Assembly (NCBI GenBank): GCA_963678445.1
Contig: OY782877.1
Span: 4,650,001-4,714,000 of the forward strand
Length of the DNA stretch: 64,000 nt
Direction of reading: 5' to 3'
Origin: G963678445 sp963678445
Lineage (GTDB): Bacteria; Hydrogenedentota; Hydrogenedentia; Hydrogenedentales; G963678445
Positions 50,796-61,279 of the stretch are shown piece after piece. The notes beneath the pieces were generated by a model. It searched no databases. It worked only from the letters and a program-made list of their open reading frames with translations, and was not told the origin of the DNA. Numbering within the stretch: position 1 is the first letter of the stretch; the number at the start of each line of letters is the position of its first letter. The translations under genes were made by a program, and so were the position numbers.

Positions 50796-52856
50796 ATGGA
50801 TAAAGCCCTTTTGCAGCAGGCCATCAAAAAAGTGCATGTGCTTAGCCAAAGTACAGCAAATGATCTTACGGTGGAAGAAGCAGGGGTATTACAACTTTTT
50901 CTTAACACACACCTTTCTGTAAAACGCACTCTATCGCCAGAAGAAGAAAAGCTTAGCGGACGCATCAAAAATCTACTCACGGTTTGGCAGGCCAAACAGG
51001 CTGAAAACCCCACCGCATCGGCTGCAAACACGGGTACACAACCGTTTTTGCAAAGTGTACTTAAAAAATTCTCGACTCAGGATTTCGCTGATATTGTCAC
51101 AGCAGAATTGGAAATTGCCAAAGCCAGTCTACAGGCCCTTAGTAGCCGGAGCAACCCAGATCCCAAGTCACAAAAGATCATCGCTCTTCTGAAAAAAGGT
51201 CTGCAGGATTACGCACAGTATCAGGCCCAAAAAGACGCCGCTCCAGACGCCACCTCACAGCGCGATGCCCATGAAAAAGCACCTGCCCAAGAACTGGATT
51301 CAGAAACCCTTTTTACGGAAAAGCCACGTAAAAAAATACGTACCTTGGGTGGAATCGATGTTAACCTAACGGTAAGTGTGTATGAGCTCGAGGGAGACAT
51401 TGAGCTGCACGGAGACGTGCCCGACGATACCTTGCTGATTATTCGCAACGGTGGTATTACTGTACACGGCGTTGTATCCGGCAACATCGTAGCCAGCGAA
51501 GACATCACGGTTCATGGCAACGTGGCAAGTAGCTGGGTTATCTCTTCTGGCGGCGACATCAAGACGGAGAGGGCATTGACCAACGCGCACCTCATTGCTC
51601 AACGTGGCGATGTGGAGGCAGCGCGCACCGACTATCCCGCCTGCCTTTTCGCTTGGAATAAATTACACATTCATGGCGACGTTTCCGGTGGCAAACTACT
51701 CGGCAAAGAGGTTAATGTCGAGGGCGACATCGTCGGAGCAGAAGTACATAGTATAGGCGCCATCAAAGCCGATCGGGTACTCCCCGGTCCTCGTGGCAAC
51801 ACCTTCATCTGCCTGCGCAACCACCTCAGCAGCGAAGACTATGGCACCCCCTTGGAAAAGCCGGAACGCGCTTTGTATCGCAACATTGGAAAACACATGT
51901 ACGATGCCGGCGTGCTTTCGCAGTTCATTCGCTACGCAAAAAAAGATAACGAAGACTCTCGTCGCACTATTCTCTACTACCTTCTCGGCGGCCTGTCCAA
52001 TGCTCATTCCGTGCGTACGTTACGTGGCCTGCAATGCCAGGTGAATTACCTCGAAGAGCTGATGCATATTGCCACGCTCATGAAAAACATGGTTTTTGAT
52101 CTCTCCCAATCCCGACAAGTACTCAGTAGTCGTGATATCGAAACTACCGTGCGTAAATGTACCGACAACCTGCAAGTGCTTGAAGAGGATATCGAAACCG
52201 GCGCCAGCACCTTTGAACTGGCGCACAAAGGCGTGGTCGTTAAAGCCTGCCGCGAATTAAACGCCGTCAGCGTTAACTTACGTAAGGCCACCCTTCCTCC
52301 CGACACGATGAATCAGTTGGTGCAGCGTCTGGAAGAGCGCCACACACAGTGGAGCGCACTGATAACGCAACTTAAAGACGAAATACACTCCAACATAGGC
52401 GCGCTCAGTCTTAAACCGGAGATGGTAAAAACTATTGAAGGCGCCCCCGAAAAACTGGAGCCTATGTTAGCCCATATTTTGGCACAATTGGAGAAAAACC
52501 CGGGCAGTGAACGCTACAAACGCGCTAAAGCCTCGGTAGTACGCCTGATGCAAACGCGTATCAATCGAAACATGGAAAGTATACGTAGCTGGGTGAAGCT
52601 CTTGGGTAAAACCCAACAGGAAATCTTGGTCATCCGACAAACATTGGGCGATAAAGGCATCTTCCTCTTTCCAGAAAAAGAGCAATGCGCTAGTGTATTT
52701 GCAAACCACTACGATGAAGGCGTCACCCTCATTGCCAACCCCCTTCCCGGTGAAGATCCACTCTCTTCCGCCGCACAAATTTTGCCGCTGAGCGGTGGTG
52801 TCCACACCCCACAAGGTTTTCGCTTAGACGACAATAACATTCGCAAAATGCGGTAA
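50796..52856 (+). CDS. FapA-like (DUF342) beta-solenoid protein
   Basis: A 686-residue cytosolic protein preceded by AAGGAAGTGGG. The N-terminal ~150 residues are helical. The core (about 185-340) is a right-handed beta-helix of short turns (GDIELHGDVPDDTLLIIRNG, GITVHGVVSGNIVASEDITV, EVNVEGDIVGAEVHSIGAIK), the FapA/DUF342 polymer-forming pattern. The C-terminal half is coiled-coil helix (ETTVRKCTDNLQVLEEDIET). FapA-type proteins are found in motility and polysaccharide loci with unclear function. Typical FapA N-terminal homologs are shorter here. Confidence 0.8.
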   Translation: MDKALLQQAIKKVHVLSQSTANDLTVEEAGVLQLFLNTHLSVKRTLSPEEEKLSGRIKNLLTVWQAKQAENPTASAANTGTQPFLQSVLKKFSTQDFADIVTAELEIAKASLQALSSRSNPDPKSQKIIALLKKGLQDYAQYQAQKDAAPDATSQRDAHEKAPAQELDSETLFTEKPRKKIRTLGGIDVNLTVSVYELEGDIELHGDVPDDTLLIIRNGGITVHGVVSGNIVASEDITVHGNVASSWVISSGGDIKTERALTNAHLIAQRGDVEAARTDYPACLFAWNKLHIHGDVSGGKLLGKEVNVEGDIVGAEVHSIGAIKADRVLPGPRGNTFICLRNHLSSEDYGTPLEKPERALYRNIGKHMYDAGVLSQFIRYAKKDNEDSRRTILYYLLGGLSNAHSVRTLRGLQCQVNYLEELMHIATLMKNMVFDLSQSRQVLSSRDIETTVRKCTDNLQVLEEDIETGASTFELAHKGVVVKACRELNAVSVNLRKATLPPDTMNQLVQRLEERHTQWSALITQLKDEIHSNIGALSLKPEMVKTIEGAPEKLEPMLAHILAQLEKNPGSERYKRAKASVVRLMQTRINRNMESIRSWVKLLGKTQQEILVIRQTLGDKGIFLFPEKEQCASVFANHYDEGVTLIANPLPGEDPLSSAAQILPLSGGVHTPQGFRLDDNNIRKMR

Positions 52857-53186
52857 TTCCTCCTTTTCAGGGCAGCACATCCCCAACATTTTGCAACTTT
52901 TTTTGGCATTCGTTCCTTTTCGTTGAATATTCCCGCTTCCCTCACAGGATTATTCCCCTCCCCCTTCCTTGTAATTATCCTTTTACTGCCGTTCTTCCAC
53001 ATTAAATGCTAAAATAGCTACTATGTTTATAGTAGAAATTCCGTTTTCTTCTCAAGAAAATTTATATACTATATGGACATAAACTAAAACACTGGAACTT
53101 TTAGAACCTAAAAATCATTAATCCTATACTTGCTTCCCAACAATTCTTCCTGGAATTCTTTGTTGACCAATTGAAAGGGTATCGCC
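52857..53186. other. 330-base spacer upstream of the alpha-2-macroglobulin gene
   Basis: No gene. It holds a pyrimidine-rich tract and a 7-bp hairpin CTACTAT-GTTT-ATAGTAG at 53018-53035, followed by AAATTCCGTTTTC. The hairpin lacks a T-run and is more likely an operator-like or RNA structure than a terminator. Confidence 0.5.
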
Positions 53187-56100
53187 ATGCTGCTCTATCG
53201 CAGATTATCTTATTTTCTTCCCACACTTTTCCCCCTGACAAAAACGTATCAGAAAATGCATAACAGGCGAAAACCTTTCCCTTGTCTGTCGCATGCTGCA
53301 TTTTTTTTGTGTCTTTTCCTGACGCTGGCACAGAGTTTTTTTCTCACCGCCATCGCAAAGGCCCAGGAAGCGGCTTCCACAGCAACGGAAACGTCGTTGC
53401 AGCTTGTCGGCACATACCCGCTGGAGGGAGAGGCGTTTCAGGACCGCCTTGTTCTGTTCTTTAATGAGCCACTGGCGTCGTGGGAAGATCCAGAAGACGC
53501 GGAGCCGGAGCCCCCCCTCTCTTTTGAACCACCGTTACAAGGAACTTTCGAAGTAAAAGAAAACTATATCTCCTTCAGCCGGAGTGACTTTTCACCAGAG
53601 AATTATCAAGTAATCACCGTACGCCCCTCTCCTAAACTACGTGCAGAAAGTGGAAGAAGCCTGCCGTCAAATGAATGTGTGCTGCATTACTCAACCTTCG
53701 CATTGACAATCGACTCAAGCATAATCGCGTCGGAAACAGAAGAAAACTGGCAGGTTTTTTTCTCTTTCCCTATTGCAATGGACTTTCCAAAACTCAAATC
53801 CGGCATGCGTGTAGAAGATGCTAATAAAGCGAGCATAGATGCTGCCCTTTCCCAAACAGAATGGCCAAAAATCTATCAAATCACCCTGCCCAAAAATCGA
53901 CCCTGGCCTTTTACCATGAGGTTCGAAGCAGGTATTCCAGAAGAAGAAGGGCGTATTCGCACTCATTATCCCCTTGAGTATACATTTCCCAAAACAACCC
54001 CTTTGTATCTTTGCAAAGCGAAAATGGATTTTGATGCGGAAAACCAGCTAACCCTTTCTTTTTCAGGTGACGTGGATGCCACACGTTTGGAAAAATCACT
54101 CACACTGCGGGAAAAGGAATCAGGCAAAGTTTTGAAGTGTATCAACCATCAAGTCAACGATGAAGGGAAACAACATAGTTTAGGATTTGATATTCCCCTC
54201 AATACCACTATTGAGGTTCTAATAGGCAAGGAATTGCTCGATAATGAGTTTCACGCCCTGGAAAAAGATTTTTCCTATACTTCTGACCCTCAGGTGAAAC
54301 CGCTGCAAATTAAGTATCATTGGTGGGAAGACGAAACACTGGACAAGCTTACGTTGCATCTTCGTCTAAACGATAAAGTTGAAGAGGAAGCCTTCAAAAA
54401 TGCGTTTCAGATTAACCCCGCCGTTGAGGACCTGGAAGTTACGCCAGCAGGTTCCAGAGATTTTGAAATCACGGGCAGTTTTTCCTGTGAACAAAGCTAT
54501 GAAATAGTTCTTAAAAAAGGCCTTACTTCAACCGATAAAAAGAGAACAGTTGTCGCTGATTCACAGTACAGTTTGGATGAAACCCCTAAGCTTCGAGGAG
54601 CCTCGTTTAAATACGACGGAAAAATCTACTTTCCGCAACGGGCCGCGGGAAAAATGGAAATACAAACACGCAATCTGGAAGAAGTTTCTATCCGGTTGCA
54701 CAAACTACTCCCTTCTAACCTTGTCACCGCTATGCGCCGGTTGGAAAACGGTCAGGTGACTAACTCCTTTAATCGGCTACTCACGCAGCAACTGGACGAA
54801 GTCACGCTTCCCATCACACAAACCCAGGAAGAAGTGACAACGCTGCCGGTAGATTTCTCACAGATGCTTCCAGCGGATAAAAAGGGAATCTTCGCCTTAA
54901 CATTGTCCCCCTCCTTTGACTGGCGCAGTACAAAAGTGCTGCTGTGGACGAATATGGCTCTGCTGGCGCACTGGCAGGACGATGAAGCAGTAGTCCTTGT
55001 CCATGATTTGTATTCCCTCGAACCTATTGCTGGAGCAGAAGTAACCCTTTATTCCTATAAAAATCAGGCTTTAGGCGTCGCCAATACGGACAAACAAGGA
55101 ATCGCACGTTTCCGCGCACTGGACACCTCGTTGGGCGAACCTTACGTAGTGGTAGCGGAAACAAAAACGGATGCGGCTTTCCTAAAATTAGCGCGTCAAG
55201 CGGATAATGTGACAGCATGGGATTCGGTGCAAGAGCCCTATGGGGCGGAACGCTATGATGCTTTTATCTATTCCGACCGAGATCTATATCGGCCAGGAGA
55301 AACCGTGCATGCACGATGGATCGTGCGCACGCACTATGGGGACGCGGCAGGCAACATGCCGGTAGAAATGCAGCTATTGAATCCCAAAGGGCACAAGGTA
55401 CAGACCGAAGTCAGTATGTTATCGGAGTTGGGCACAGCAGGTTTGGATATTGACAGCCAGGCTTCGTGGCTAACGGGACGATATACGTTGCAATTGTGGA
55501 TACCAGGCGAAAAAACGGCTTTTGCAACGTATCGCTTCCAAATAGAAGAATTTGTACCCAATCGGATCAAAGCAACTGTAGACACAGATGCACCATATTT
55601 CACGAAGGATGCTACGCATACCATTACGGTGCAGGCGGATCATCTCTTTGGCACCCCCGCTGCAGATCGCACATGTGAAATAAATGTGCTCTTACAGGCA
55701 GTGCCTTACCAAAGCAAAAAATGGCCGGGGTTCCGCTTCGCCAATGAGGATAGCTTTGAAACGGATCTACAGTCCTTGGGCGAACAGGTAACAGATAAGA
55801 CGGGGCGGGCAACCTTTGAGTACACCTTCTCCCCCACTCAGCAAGCAACGCAACCGTTACAGGCCCTCCTGAGAGGTGAGGTACGCGAGGTGGGCGGACG
55901 CCCTGTGTCGCATTCGAAAAAGATCACGCTCTTCCCCGACGATGTGCTTCTGGGCGTAGCAGCAATGCAGGGAAAAGATGCACAGACGCTGGATGTACGT
56001 GCTGCTGCAATTCGACCGGATGATTCTCCAGCACCATTGGAGACCGTGCAGGTTACACTGGAGAAGGAAACCTGGCGTTACTATGTGCGCCGGTATGACG

Positions 56101-58955
56101 GGTACAACAAACCCAATTGGACGCGCGAATACACTACAATTGAAACACGCACAATACCCTTGCAGAAGGGAGAAGGAAACACCAGCTTCCTGTTAGGGGA
56201 CTACGGTCAGTATCGTGTTCGGGTGCACACGCCGGAAACCAGACAATATGCGTCATTGAATGTATACCGCTATTACGATGAAGTTAACGTGGTAGCGAAT
56301 GCACGTCCCAGTCTATTGAATCTTTCCTTGAATCAGGACAGCTACCAGCCAGGCGAAGAGGTTGTACTCCATATTGAATCTCCTTTTGATGGAAAAGGGT
56401 TGGTCGTTGTACAAGGAGAACATTTCCATCAGGTTTATCCGGTAACGATACGGAAGAACATGGGGGAAGTCCGCTTCTTTGCCCGCGAAACGCTTTATCC
56501 CAACGTATTTTTAGAAACGACTGTGATTCATACAGTCGATCACACGAAAAAAGCTGTACACCCCTATTCCAGCTTTGAAACTATTAATGTCCCCATCAAA
56601 GATCCGAAACGCAAAGTGACGGTTACGTTCGAGGAAATCCCTGAAGAGATGCGTCCGGCGCAAAATCTTTCATGCGCTATTACGACACGAAACCATGTAG
56701 GTGAACCCGTAGCAGCAGAGGTCACCGTAGCAGCAGTGGACGAGGGTATCCTGTCCATTCTGGGCTATAAAACGCCCGATCCCTACCCCTTCTTCCAACG
56801 TCCACGACGTCCCGAGCACAACCGTGCGCATTATTACGATAAGGTGGCGTATGATTTCGATACAGCGGCCATCGGCGGCGACGGAGAACTATTGAAACAA
56901 CGATTGGGTAAGGACACCCCTGTTGTCGATGAAAACTGGATCAAACCCCTCGCTCTGTGGTCAGGTGTCGTTCATACCGACGAACATGGGCACGCTGATG
57001 TGAATTTTTCCGTGCCGGAATTCAATGGCACATTGCGGCTGGTTGCCGTTGCCGTTACACAACAAGCCTCTGGCAGCAAAAGCTCCCCCTTGTTGGTGCG
57101 GCGCCCCTATATCTTACGCACGAGCGCGCCGCGTTTCGCTCTTCCCGGAGATCGTTTCGAATGCAACGCAACGGTCTTCAATACCACTACCCAGCCGTGT
57201 CGCGCCAAGATACACTGGCAGGCCCAAGCAGCTCTACAAGGGGAAGGAAGTAGCACAAAAACAATTGCACCTGGACAGGAAATCTCTTTGTGGGCACCAA
57301 TTCATGCTCTAGACGAAACCGGGCAGGGGCATATCCTTTGGACCGTGGAAATACAGGAAGAAAAGACGGACGCTTGTATTGAAAAACTTCAGGAAACGAT
57401 GCCACTCCCCGTTCGTACACCCGCCGCGTACCAATCCCATCATGAGCTACTTATACTCGAACCCGGCGAAGAGCGCACGTTACAAAACACGCGATTTATT
57501 GAAAACGCTCAACATCAAAGTCAGATTAGTGTTGGCGCTAATCCCTTGTTGCGTCTGACTGATTCCCTGAATTTCCTCGTACAATATCCCTATGGTTGTC
57601 TGGAACAGACTGTTTCACGGTGCATGCCCTTGTATCTTGTACGAAAAACAACGGCGTTGCTGGAGGCAACGCTGCTAGAATCACGCAGGGCGAAGCAGTG
57701 TATTGAAGCAGGTATCGAACGTCTGATTTCCATGCGTACCCCTTCGGGAGGCTTGGGCTTTTGGCCGGGTGGCAACGAACCGTATCCGTATGGTTCGGTC
57801 TATGCCTGTCACTTCCTGACCCTGGTAAAACAGGAGCGGGAATTCACCGTCCCTGCAGAAGCGTTTAAAGCATTGCAAACCTACGTGCGCCATATAGCAC
57901 GGACCCAGGATGATGGCTCCGCCTCCGGTCAATATCTGCGCGCGTATGCTTTATATGTACTGGCGCTGGATGGAAGGCTGGAAGCGATTGAAAACATCTC
58001 CGTTTATGATACAGTGGCAATTCCTCCTGCTGCACGTTATCTGCTGGCTGCAGCGCTCGCGATTAACACTCAGGACCAGCAACGAGTTCGACAATATCTG
58101 GACAGTACACCTACACAAATCTATAACGTGCAGGAAACCTATGGCACCCTGAACTCGCCCATACGGAATACTGCGGTGGAGCTGCTGGCCCGTTTGCAAA
58201 TGAAGGAAGACCTTGAGCAATTGCATGAACCTATGACGCAGTTGATCCGCTTCCTGGAAGGTGAACACCACACCACGCAAGATACAGCTTTTGTAGCTAC
58301 CGCGCTTGCCCAATATTTCAATACTATAGAAAAAAACCTCGCTCAAGCCGCAGCAATCATCATCACCCCAACGGGAGAGTATAGTCTGACTTCAAGTGAA
58401 ACCTTCCATGACACACATGAAGGGCCTGACGGACACTATACGGTAAAGAATACGGGACAAGTACCATTGTTCATCAATTTCATCACGGCAGGATTACCCA
58501 AAAATCCACAACGCATGGATGAAGAAAATGGCGTGTCGGTACGACGCATCCTCCGAAGCACAAATGGGGCTCAGGTCGCTGAAAACACCTTTGAGCAGGG
58601 CGCTTCATATCTGGTTGAACTTCAGATTAACAGCGTGAACGAATTAAAACATCTCGTCATAGCCGACATCCTACCGGCTGGATTTGAAATCCAGAATCCA
58701 CGCCTGGATCCAGATGCCTTAACTGGTTTGGATATGAAAAAAACGCTCTTTCCAACGTACCACGAAATTCGAGATGACCGCCTGGTGGTCGTGTTTGAAA
58801 ACGTTCCGGACAAAAAACGAAATTTCTACTACTTAGTGCGTGCTGTTACACCGGGACAGTTCCAGCAGCCCGGGTTGGCCGCAGAATGCATGTACGCGCC
58901 TGCAGTAAACGCCAAAACCGCGGCAAGTCAGATTGAAATCAAGCATGTGCGTTGA
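53187..58955 (+). CDS. Bacterial alpha-2-macroglobulin (thioester protease trap)
   Basis: A 1922-residue protein. Start ATG 53187 has AAGGG eight bases upstream, but the signal peptide (HAAFFLCLFLTLAQSFFLTA, cleavage after AKA) begins near residue 36, so ATG 53256 is also possible. YSDRDLYRPGETVHARWIV near residue 690 is the A2M N-domain hallmark. The thioester motif is YGCLEQT (C1471, Q1474), and the downstream LGFWPGGNEP-type TED helices and C-terminal receptor-like domain follow. It would trap and covalently bind foreign proteases in the periplasm. There is no lipobox, unlike E. coli YfhM. Confidence 0.92.
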   Translation: MLLYRRLSYFLPTLFPLTKTYQKMHNRRKPFPCLSHAAFFLCLFLTLAQSFFLTAIAKAQEAASTATETSLQLVGTYPLEGEAFQDRLVLFFNEPLASWEDPEDAEPEPPLSFEPPLQGTFEVKENYISFSRSDFSPENYQVITVRPSPKLRAESGRSLPSNECVLHYSTFALTIDSSIIASETEENWQVFFSFPIAMDFPKLKSGMRVEDANKASIDAALSQTEWPKIYQITLPKNRPWPFTMRFEAGIPEEEGRIRTHYPLEYTFPKTTPLYLCKAKMDFDAENQLTLSFSGDVDATRLEKSLTLREKESGKVLKCINHQVNDEGKQHSLGFDIPLNTTIEVLIGKELLDNEFHALEKDFSYTSDPQVKPLQIKYHWWEDETLDKLTLHLRLNDKVEEEAFKNAFQINPAVEDLEVTPAGSRDFEITGSFSCEQSYEIVLKKGLTSTDKKRTVVADSQYSLDETPKLRGASFKYDGKIYFPQRAAGKMEIQTRNLEEVSIRLHKLLPSNLVTAMRRLENGQVTNSFNRLLTQQLDEVTLPITQTQEEVTTLPVDFSQMLPADKKGIFALTLSPSFDWRSTKVLLWTNMALLAHWQDDEAVVLVHDLYSLEPIAGAEVTLYSYKNQALGVANTDKQGIARFRALDTSLGEPYVVVAETKTDAAFLKLARQADNVTAWDSVQEPYGAERYDAFIYSDRDLYRPGETVHARWIVRTHYGDAAGNMPVEMQLLNPKGHKVQTEVSMLSELGTAGLDIDSQASWLTGRYTLQLWIPGEKTAFATYRFQIEEFVPNRIKATVDTDAPYFTKDATHTITVQADHLFGTPAADRTCEINVLLQAVPYQSKKWPGFRFANEDSFETDLQSLGEQVTDKTGRATFEYTFSPTQQATQPLQALLRGEVREVGGRPVSHSKKITLFPDDVLLGVAAMQGKDAQTLDVRAAAIRPDDSPAPLETVQVTLEKETWRYYVRRYDGYNKPNWTREYTTIETRTIPLQKGEGNTSFLLGDYGQYRVRVHTPETRQYASLNVYRYYDEVNVVANARPSLLNLSLNQDSYQPGEEVVLHIESPFDGKGLVVVQGEHFHQVYPVTIRKNMGEVRFFARETLYPNVFLETTVIHTVDHTKKAVHPYSSFETINVPIKDPKRKVTVTFEEIPEEMRPAQNLSCAITTRNHVGEPVAAEVTVAAVDEGILSILGYKTPDPYPFFQRPRRPEHNRAHYYDKVAYDFDTAAIGGDGELLKQRLGKDTPVVDENWIKPLALWSGVVHTDEHGHADVNFSVPEFNGTLRLVAVAVTQQASGSKSSPLLVRRPYILRTSAPRFALPGDRFECNATVFNTTTQPCRAKIHWQAQAALQGEGSSTKTIAPGQEISLWAPIHALDETGQGHILWTVEIQEEKTDACIEKLQETMPLPVRTPAAYQSHHELLILEPGEERTLQNTRFIENAQHQSQISVGANPLLRLTDSLNFLVQYPYGCLEQTVSRCMPLYLVRKTTALLEATLLESRRAKQCIEAGIERLISMRTPSGGLGFWPGGNEPYPYGSVYACHFLTLVKQEREFTVPAEAFKALQTYVRHIARTQDDGSASGQYLRAYALYVLALDGRLEAIENISVYDTVAIPPAARYLLAAALAINTQDQQRVRQYLDSTPTQIYNVQETYGTLNSPIRNTAVELLARLQMKEDLEQLHEPMTQLIRFLEGEHHTTQDTAFVATALAQYFNTIEKNLAQAAAIIITPTGEYSLTSSETFHDTHEGPDGHYTVKNTGQVPLFINFITAGLPKNPQRMDEENGVSVRRILRSTNGAQVAENTFEQGASYLVELQINSVNELKHLVIADILPAGFEIQNPRLDPDALTGLDMKKTLFPTYHEIRDDRLVVVFENVPDKKRNFYYLVRAVTPGQFQQPGLAAECMYAPAVNAKTAASQIEIKHVR

Positions 58956-61269
58956 ATCTGAAACCAAGATGCCAACACGCAGGAGTCTACATCGACTTCT
59001 GCGTGTTGGCTTGCCCATATTACTCTGCTGTATCGGCATTTACCACGCCTTCTTTTACTTCCTGCCTGTCCTGCCTGCTGCCCCCTTCATTAAAACAAAG
59101 CCCTCCGGGCGATTGCTTGATGCACAAGGCAGATTGCTGACTCTCTATCTCAATGAAGACGATCAATGGTGCCTTCCCTGTCCCGAAACGGAAATTTCCC
59201 CCCTGTTAAAACAGGCCACAATTGCTGTGGAAGATCAGCGCTTTTATCAGCACCGTGGCATAGACACACTCGCCTTTCTACGCGCTATGTTTCAAAATAT
59301 GAAAGCCGGGCATATTGTATCAGGCGCCTCCACACTGACCATGCAACTTGCCAAACTTAGCGGACATCCTTCGCATTCTTGGCATGGCAAGTTGAATCAA
59401 CTTTGGCTGGCGCTCTGTCTGGAAAAAACTTTAGACAAAACCGCTATTCTGAATTCATATTTAAACAAAGCACCCTATGGAAACAATCTGCTCGGCGTAG
59501 AAGCGGCCGCCTTGCGTTATTTCGGCAAACCCAATACAGCGCTCTCGTTAGCAGAGGCCGCTCTATTGGCTGGACTCCCAAAAGCACCAAGCGCCTTGAA
59601 CCCATTGCGCCATCCTGAGGCAGCATTGCTACGGCGCAACCATGTTTTGATACGTATGCGCCAGGAAGGATTTATCGACGAAAAGATTTTTAAAAGCGCT
59701 GTTCAATGTCCCATTACAGTTGCCTGGCACCCTTTCCCCCACCTCGCACCGCATGTTGCACAACGCTTTCAAAGTGATGTTAGGAAAAAGGGTTGTGTGC
59801 AACTTACCTTGCATTCCTCCCTCCAGAAACGTATGGAAAACTTACTCACAAATTATCTAAAACAATACAATGGCGAAATCACCAATGGTGCAATCATGGT
59901 AATCGATTGCACCACTGCCGAAATCCGCGCACAGGTAGGCTCTGCCAATTTCTTTAACCTGCCTGGAGGCGGGCAGGTTGATTTATCTCGTGCCCTGCGT
60001 TCCCCTGGTTCTACGTTAAAGCCGTTCGTCTATGCGTTGGCAATGGAAAAGAATTGTTTATACGCATCAGAGGTTCTGCTGGACGACACCTTGGATTTAG
60101 GTGCTTATAATCCGGGCAATTTTGATGGAGAATACAATGGCCTGATTACTGCCGGCGAGGCGCTGCACTATTCTTTGAATATTCCGGCCATATTGGTCTT
60201 AGAACGAACCGGGGTAGCCCCCTTACTCACAACGCTACAGCGTCTGGGCTTGAGTACGCTGACGGAATCGCCCTCGTTTTACGGCTTAGGGCTGACTTTG
60301 GGAAACTGTGAAACACGTCTGGATGAATTGTGCGCCGCTTATCTTGCTTTAGCTAGCTTGGGAAGCTACCGTCCCTTGCGTATCCAAAAAAACACCCTTG
60401 CCCCGACTCCTGTTCAAATTTTTTCGCGGGGTGTAGCACTGGCGCTCTACAACATGCTTGAAGCGCCTTTTCCCACAGATGACCAAAGCGGTCTGACCCG
60501 GCCCCGTCGTCAGGAACCGCGAGTCTGCTGGAAAACAGGCACCTCGACGGGCCTCCATGATGCTTGGACATTCGCTTTTAATAAACAGTATGTGGTCGGT
60601 GTATGGTTGGGCAACAATACAGGACGCCCCTCATCCTGCCTGGTCGGTGCACGGGCCGCACTTCCGTTAGCTGCTCAGATCTTTCGCAGACTACCAAAAC
60701 GAGATACACCGCCCTGGCCTGCTCCCGGGGATGAATTGCATAACGTCACCGTATGCGCGCTAAGCGGACTCCCTGTTGGAAAATGGTGTCCTCATAAAAA
60801 AACAGTGGCACTCCCCAAGAACCAATTCCTACATCGACGATGTCAGGTGCATACTTCACAGGAGCCTTCGGGAGAGATAGCCACCTATTGGCCCGGAACG
60901 GCGCTGCACTGGGATCTTGCCTCCATTGAAAGCGCTCCACCGCAGAACGTGCATACAGATGAAAATAAATCACTCGCTATCCAAAAACGTGTGTTGCAGA
61001 TCACACAACCGGTTGAAAACGCCGTTTATGTGCTTACCGGTGAAAAGGGAGGCGATTGCATCGAGGCACAATCCTCTGTGGCTCAAGAACCTTTATTCTG
61101 GTATCAGAACGGACGCTATATCGGACAATCTGATGGAGAACATCCGCTTTATATTGCCCTGAAAAAAGGGGAGCACACCCTAGCTTGCATGCGCGCCACG
61201 GGTGAAAAAGATATGGTGCAATTCAGCGTAACCCTTCCACAATCTAACGCGGTATTCCAAACAGAATAA
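58945..61269 (+). CDS. pbpC: Penicillin-binding protein 1C, bifunctional peptidoglycan synthase
   Basis: About 774 residues from ATG 58945, which overlaps the alpha-2-macroglobulin stop; TTG 58933 and ATG 58969 are alternatives. One membrane helix (LPILLCCIGIYHAFFYFL) precedes a GT51 glycosyltransferase domain (IAVEDQRFYQHRGID, E96) and a transpeptidase domain with S356-T-L-K, Y-S410-L-N and K530-T-G. A BiPBP_C-type C-terminal beta domain (from ~680) identifies PBP1C rather than PBP1A. It polymerises and cross-links peptidoglycan at the periplasmic face. The alpha-2-macroglobulin/PBP1C pair is conserved in many Gram-negatives, thought to guard and repair the wall after protease attack. Confidence 0.93.
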   Translation: MCVESETKMPTRRSLHRLLRVGLPILLCCIGIYHAFFYFLPVLPAAPFIKTKPSGRLLDAQGRLLTLYLNEDDQWCLPCPETEISPLLKQATIAVEDQRFYQHRGIDTLAFLRAMFQNMKAGHIVSGASTLTMQLAKLSGHPSHSWHGKLNQLWLALCLEKTLDKTAILNSYLNKAPYGNNLLGVEAAALRYFGKPNTALSLAEAALLAGLPKAPSALNPLRHPEAALLRRNHVLIRMRQEGFIDEKIFKSAVQCPITVAWHPFPHLAPHVAQRFQSDVRKKGCVQLTLHSSLQKRMENLLTNYLKQYNGEITNGAIMVIDCTTAEIRAQVGSANFFNLPGGGQVDLSRALRSPGSTLKPFVYALAMEKNCLYASEVLLDDTLDLGAYNPGNFDGEYNGLITAGEALHYSLNIPAILVLERTGVAPLLTTLQRLGLSTLTESPSFYGLGLTLGNCETRLDELCAAYLALASLGSYRPLRIQKNTLAPTPVQIFSRGVALALYNMLEAPFPTDDQSGLTRPRRQEPRVCWKTGTSTGLHDAWTFAFNKQYVVGVWLGNNTGRPSSCLVGARAALPLAAQIFRRLPKRDTPPWPAPGDELHNVTVCALSGLPVGKWCPHKKTVALPKNQFLHRRCQVHTSQEPSGEIATYWPGTALHWDLASIESAPPQNVHTDENKSLAIQKRVLQITQPVENAVYVLTGEKGGDCIEAQSSVAQEPLFWYQNGRYIGQSDGEHPLYIALKKGEHTLACMRATGEKDMVQFSVTLPQSNAVFQTE
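58971..59010 (+). promoter_or_regulatory. 17-bp hairpin at the start of pbpC
   Basis: Positions 58971-58987 pair along their full length with 58994-59010 (16 Watson-Crick pairs and one G-U) around a 6-base loop. The stem begins only 26 bases after ATG 58945, two bases after ATG 58969, inside codons for the N-terminal TRRSLHRLLRV segment. It would impede ribosomes or mark the junction between the large upstream gene and pbpC. The downstream sequence has no T-run. Confidence 0.7.
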
Positions 61270-61279
61270 CGCCCCCAAC

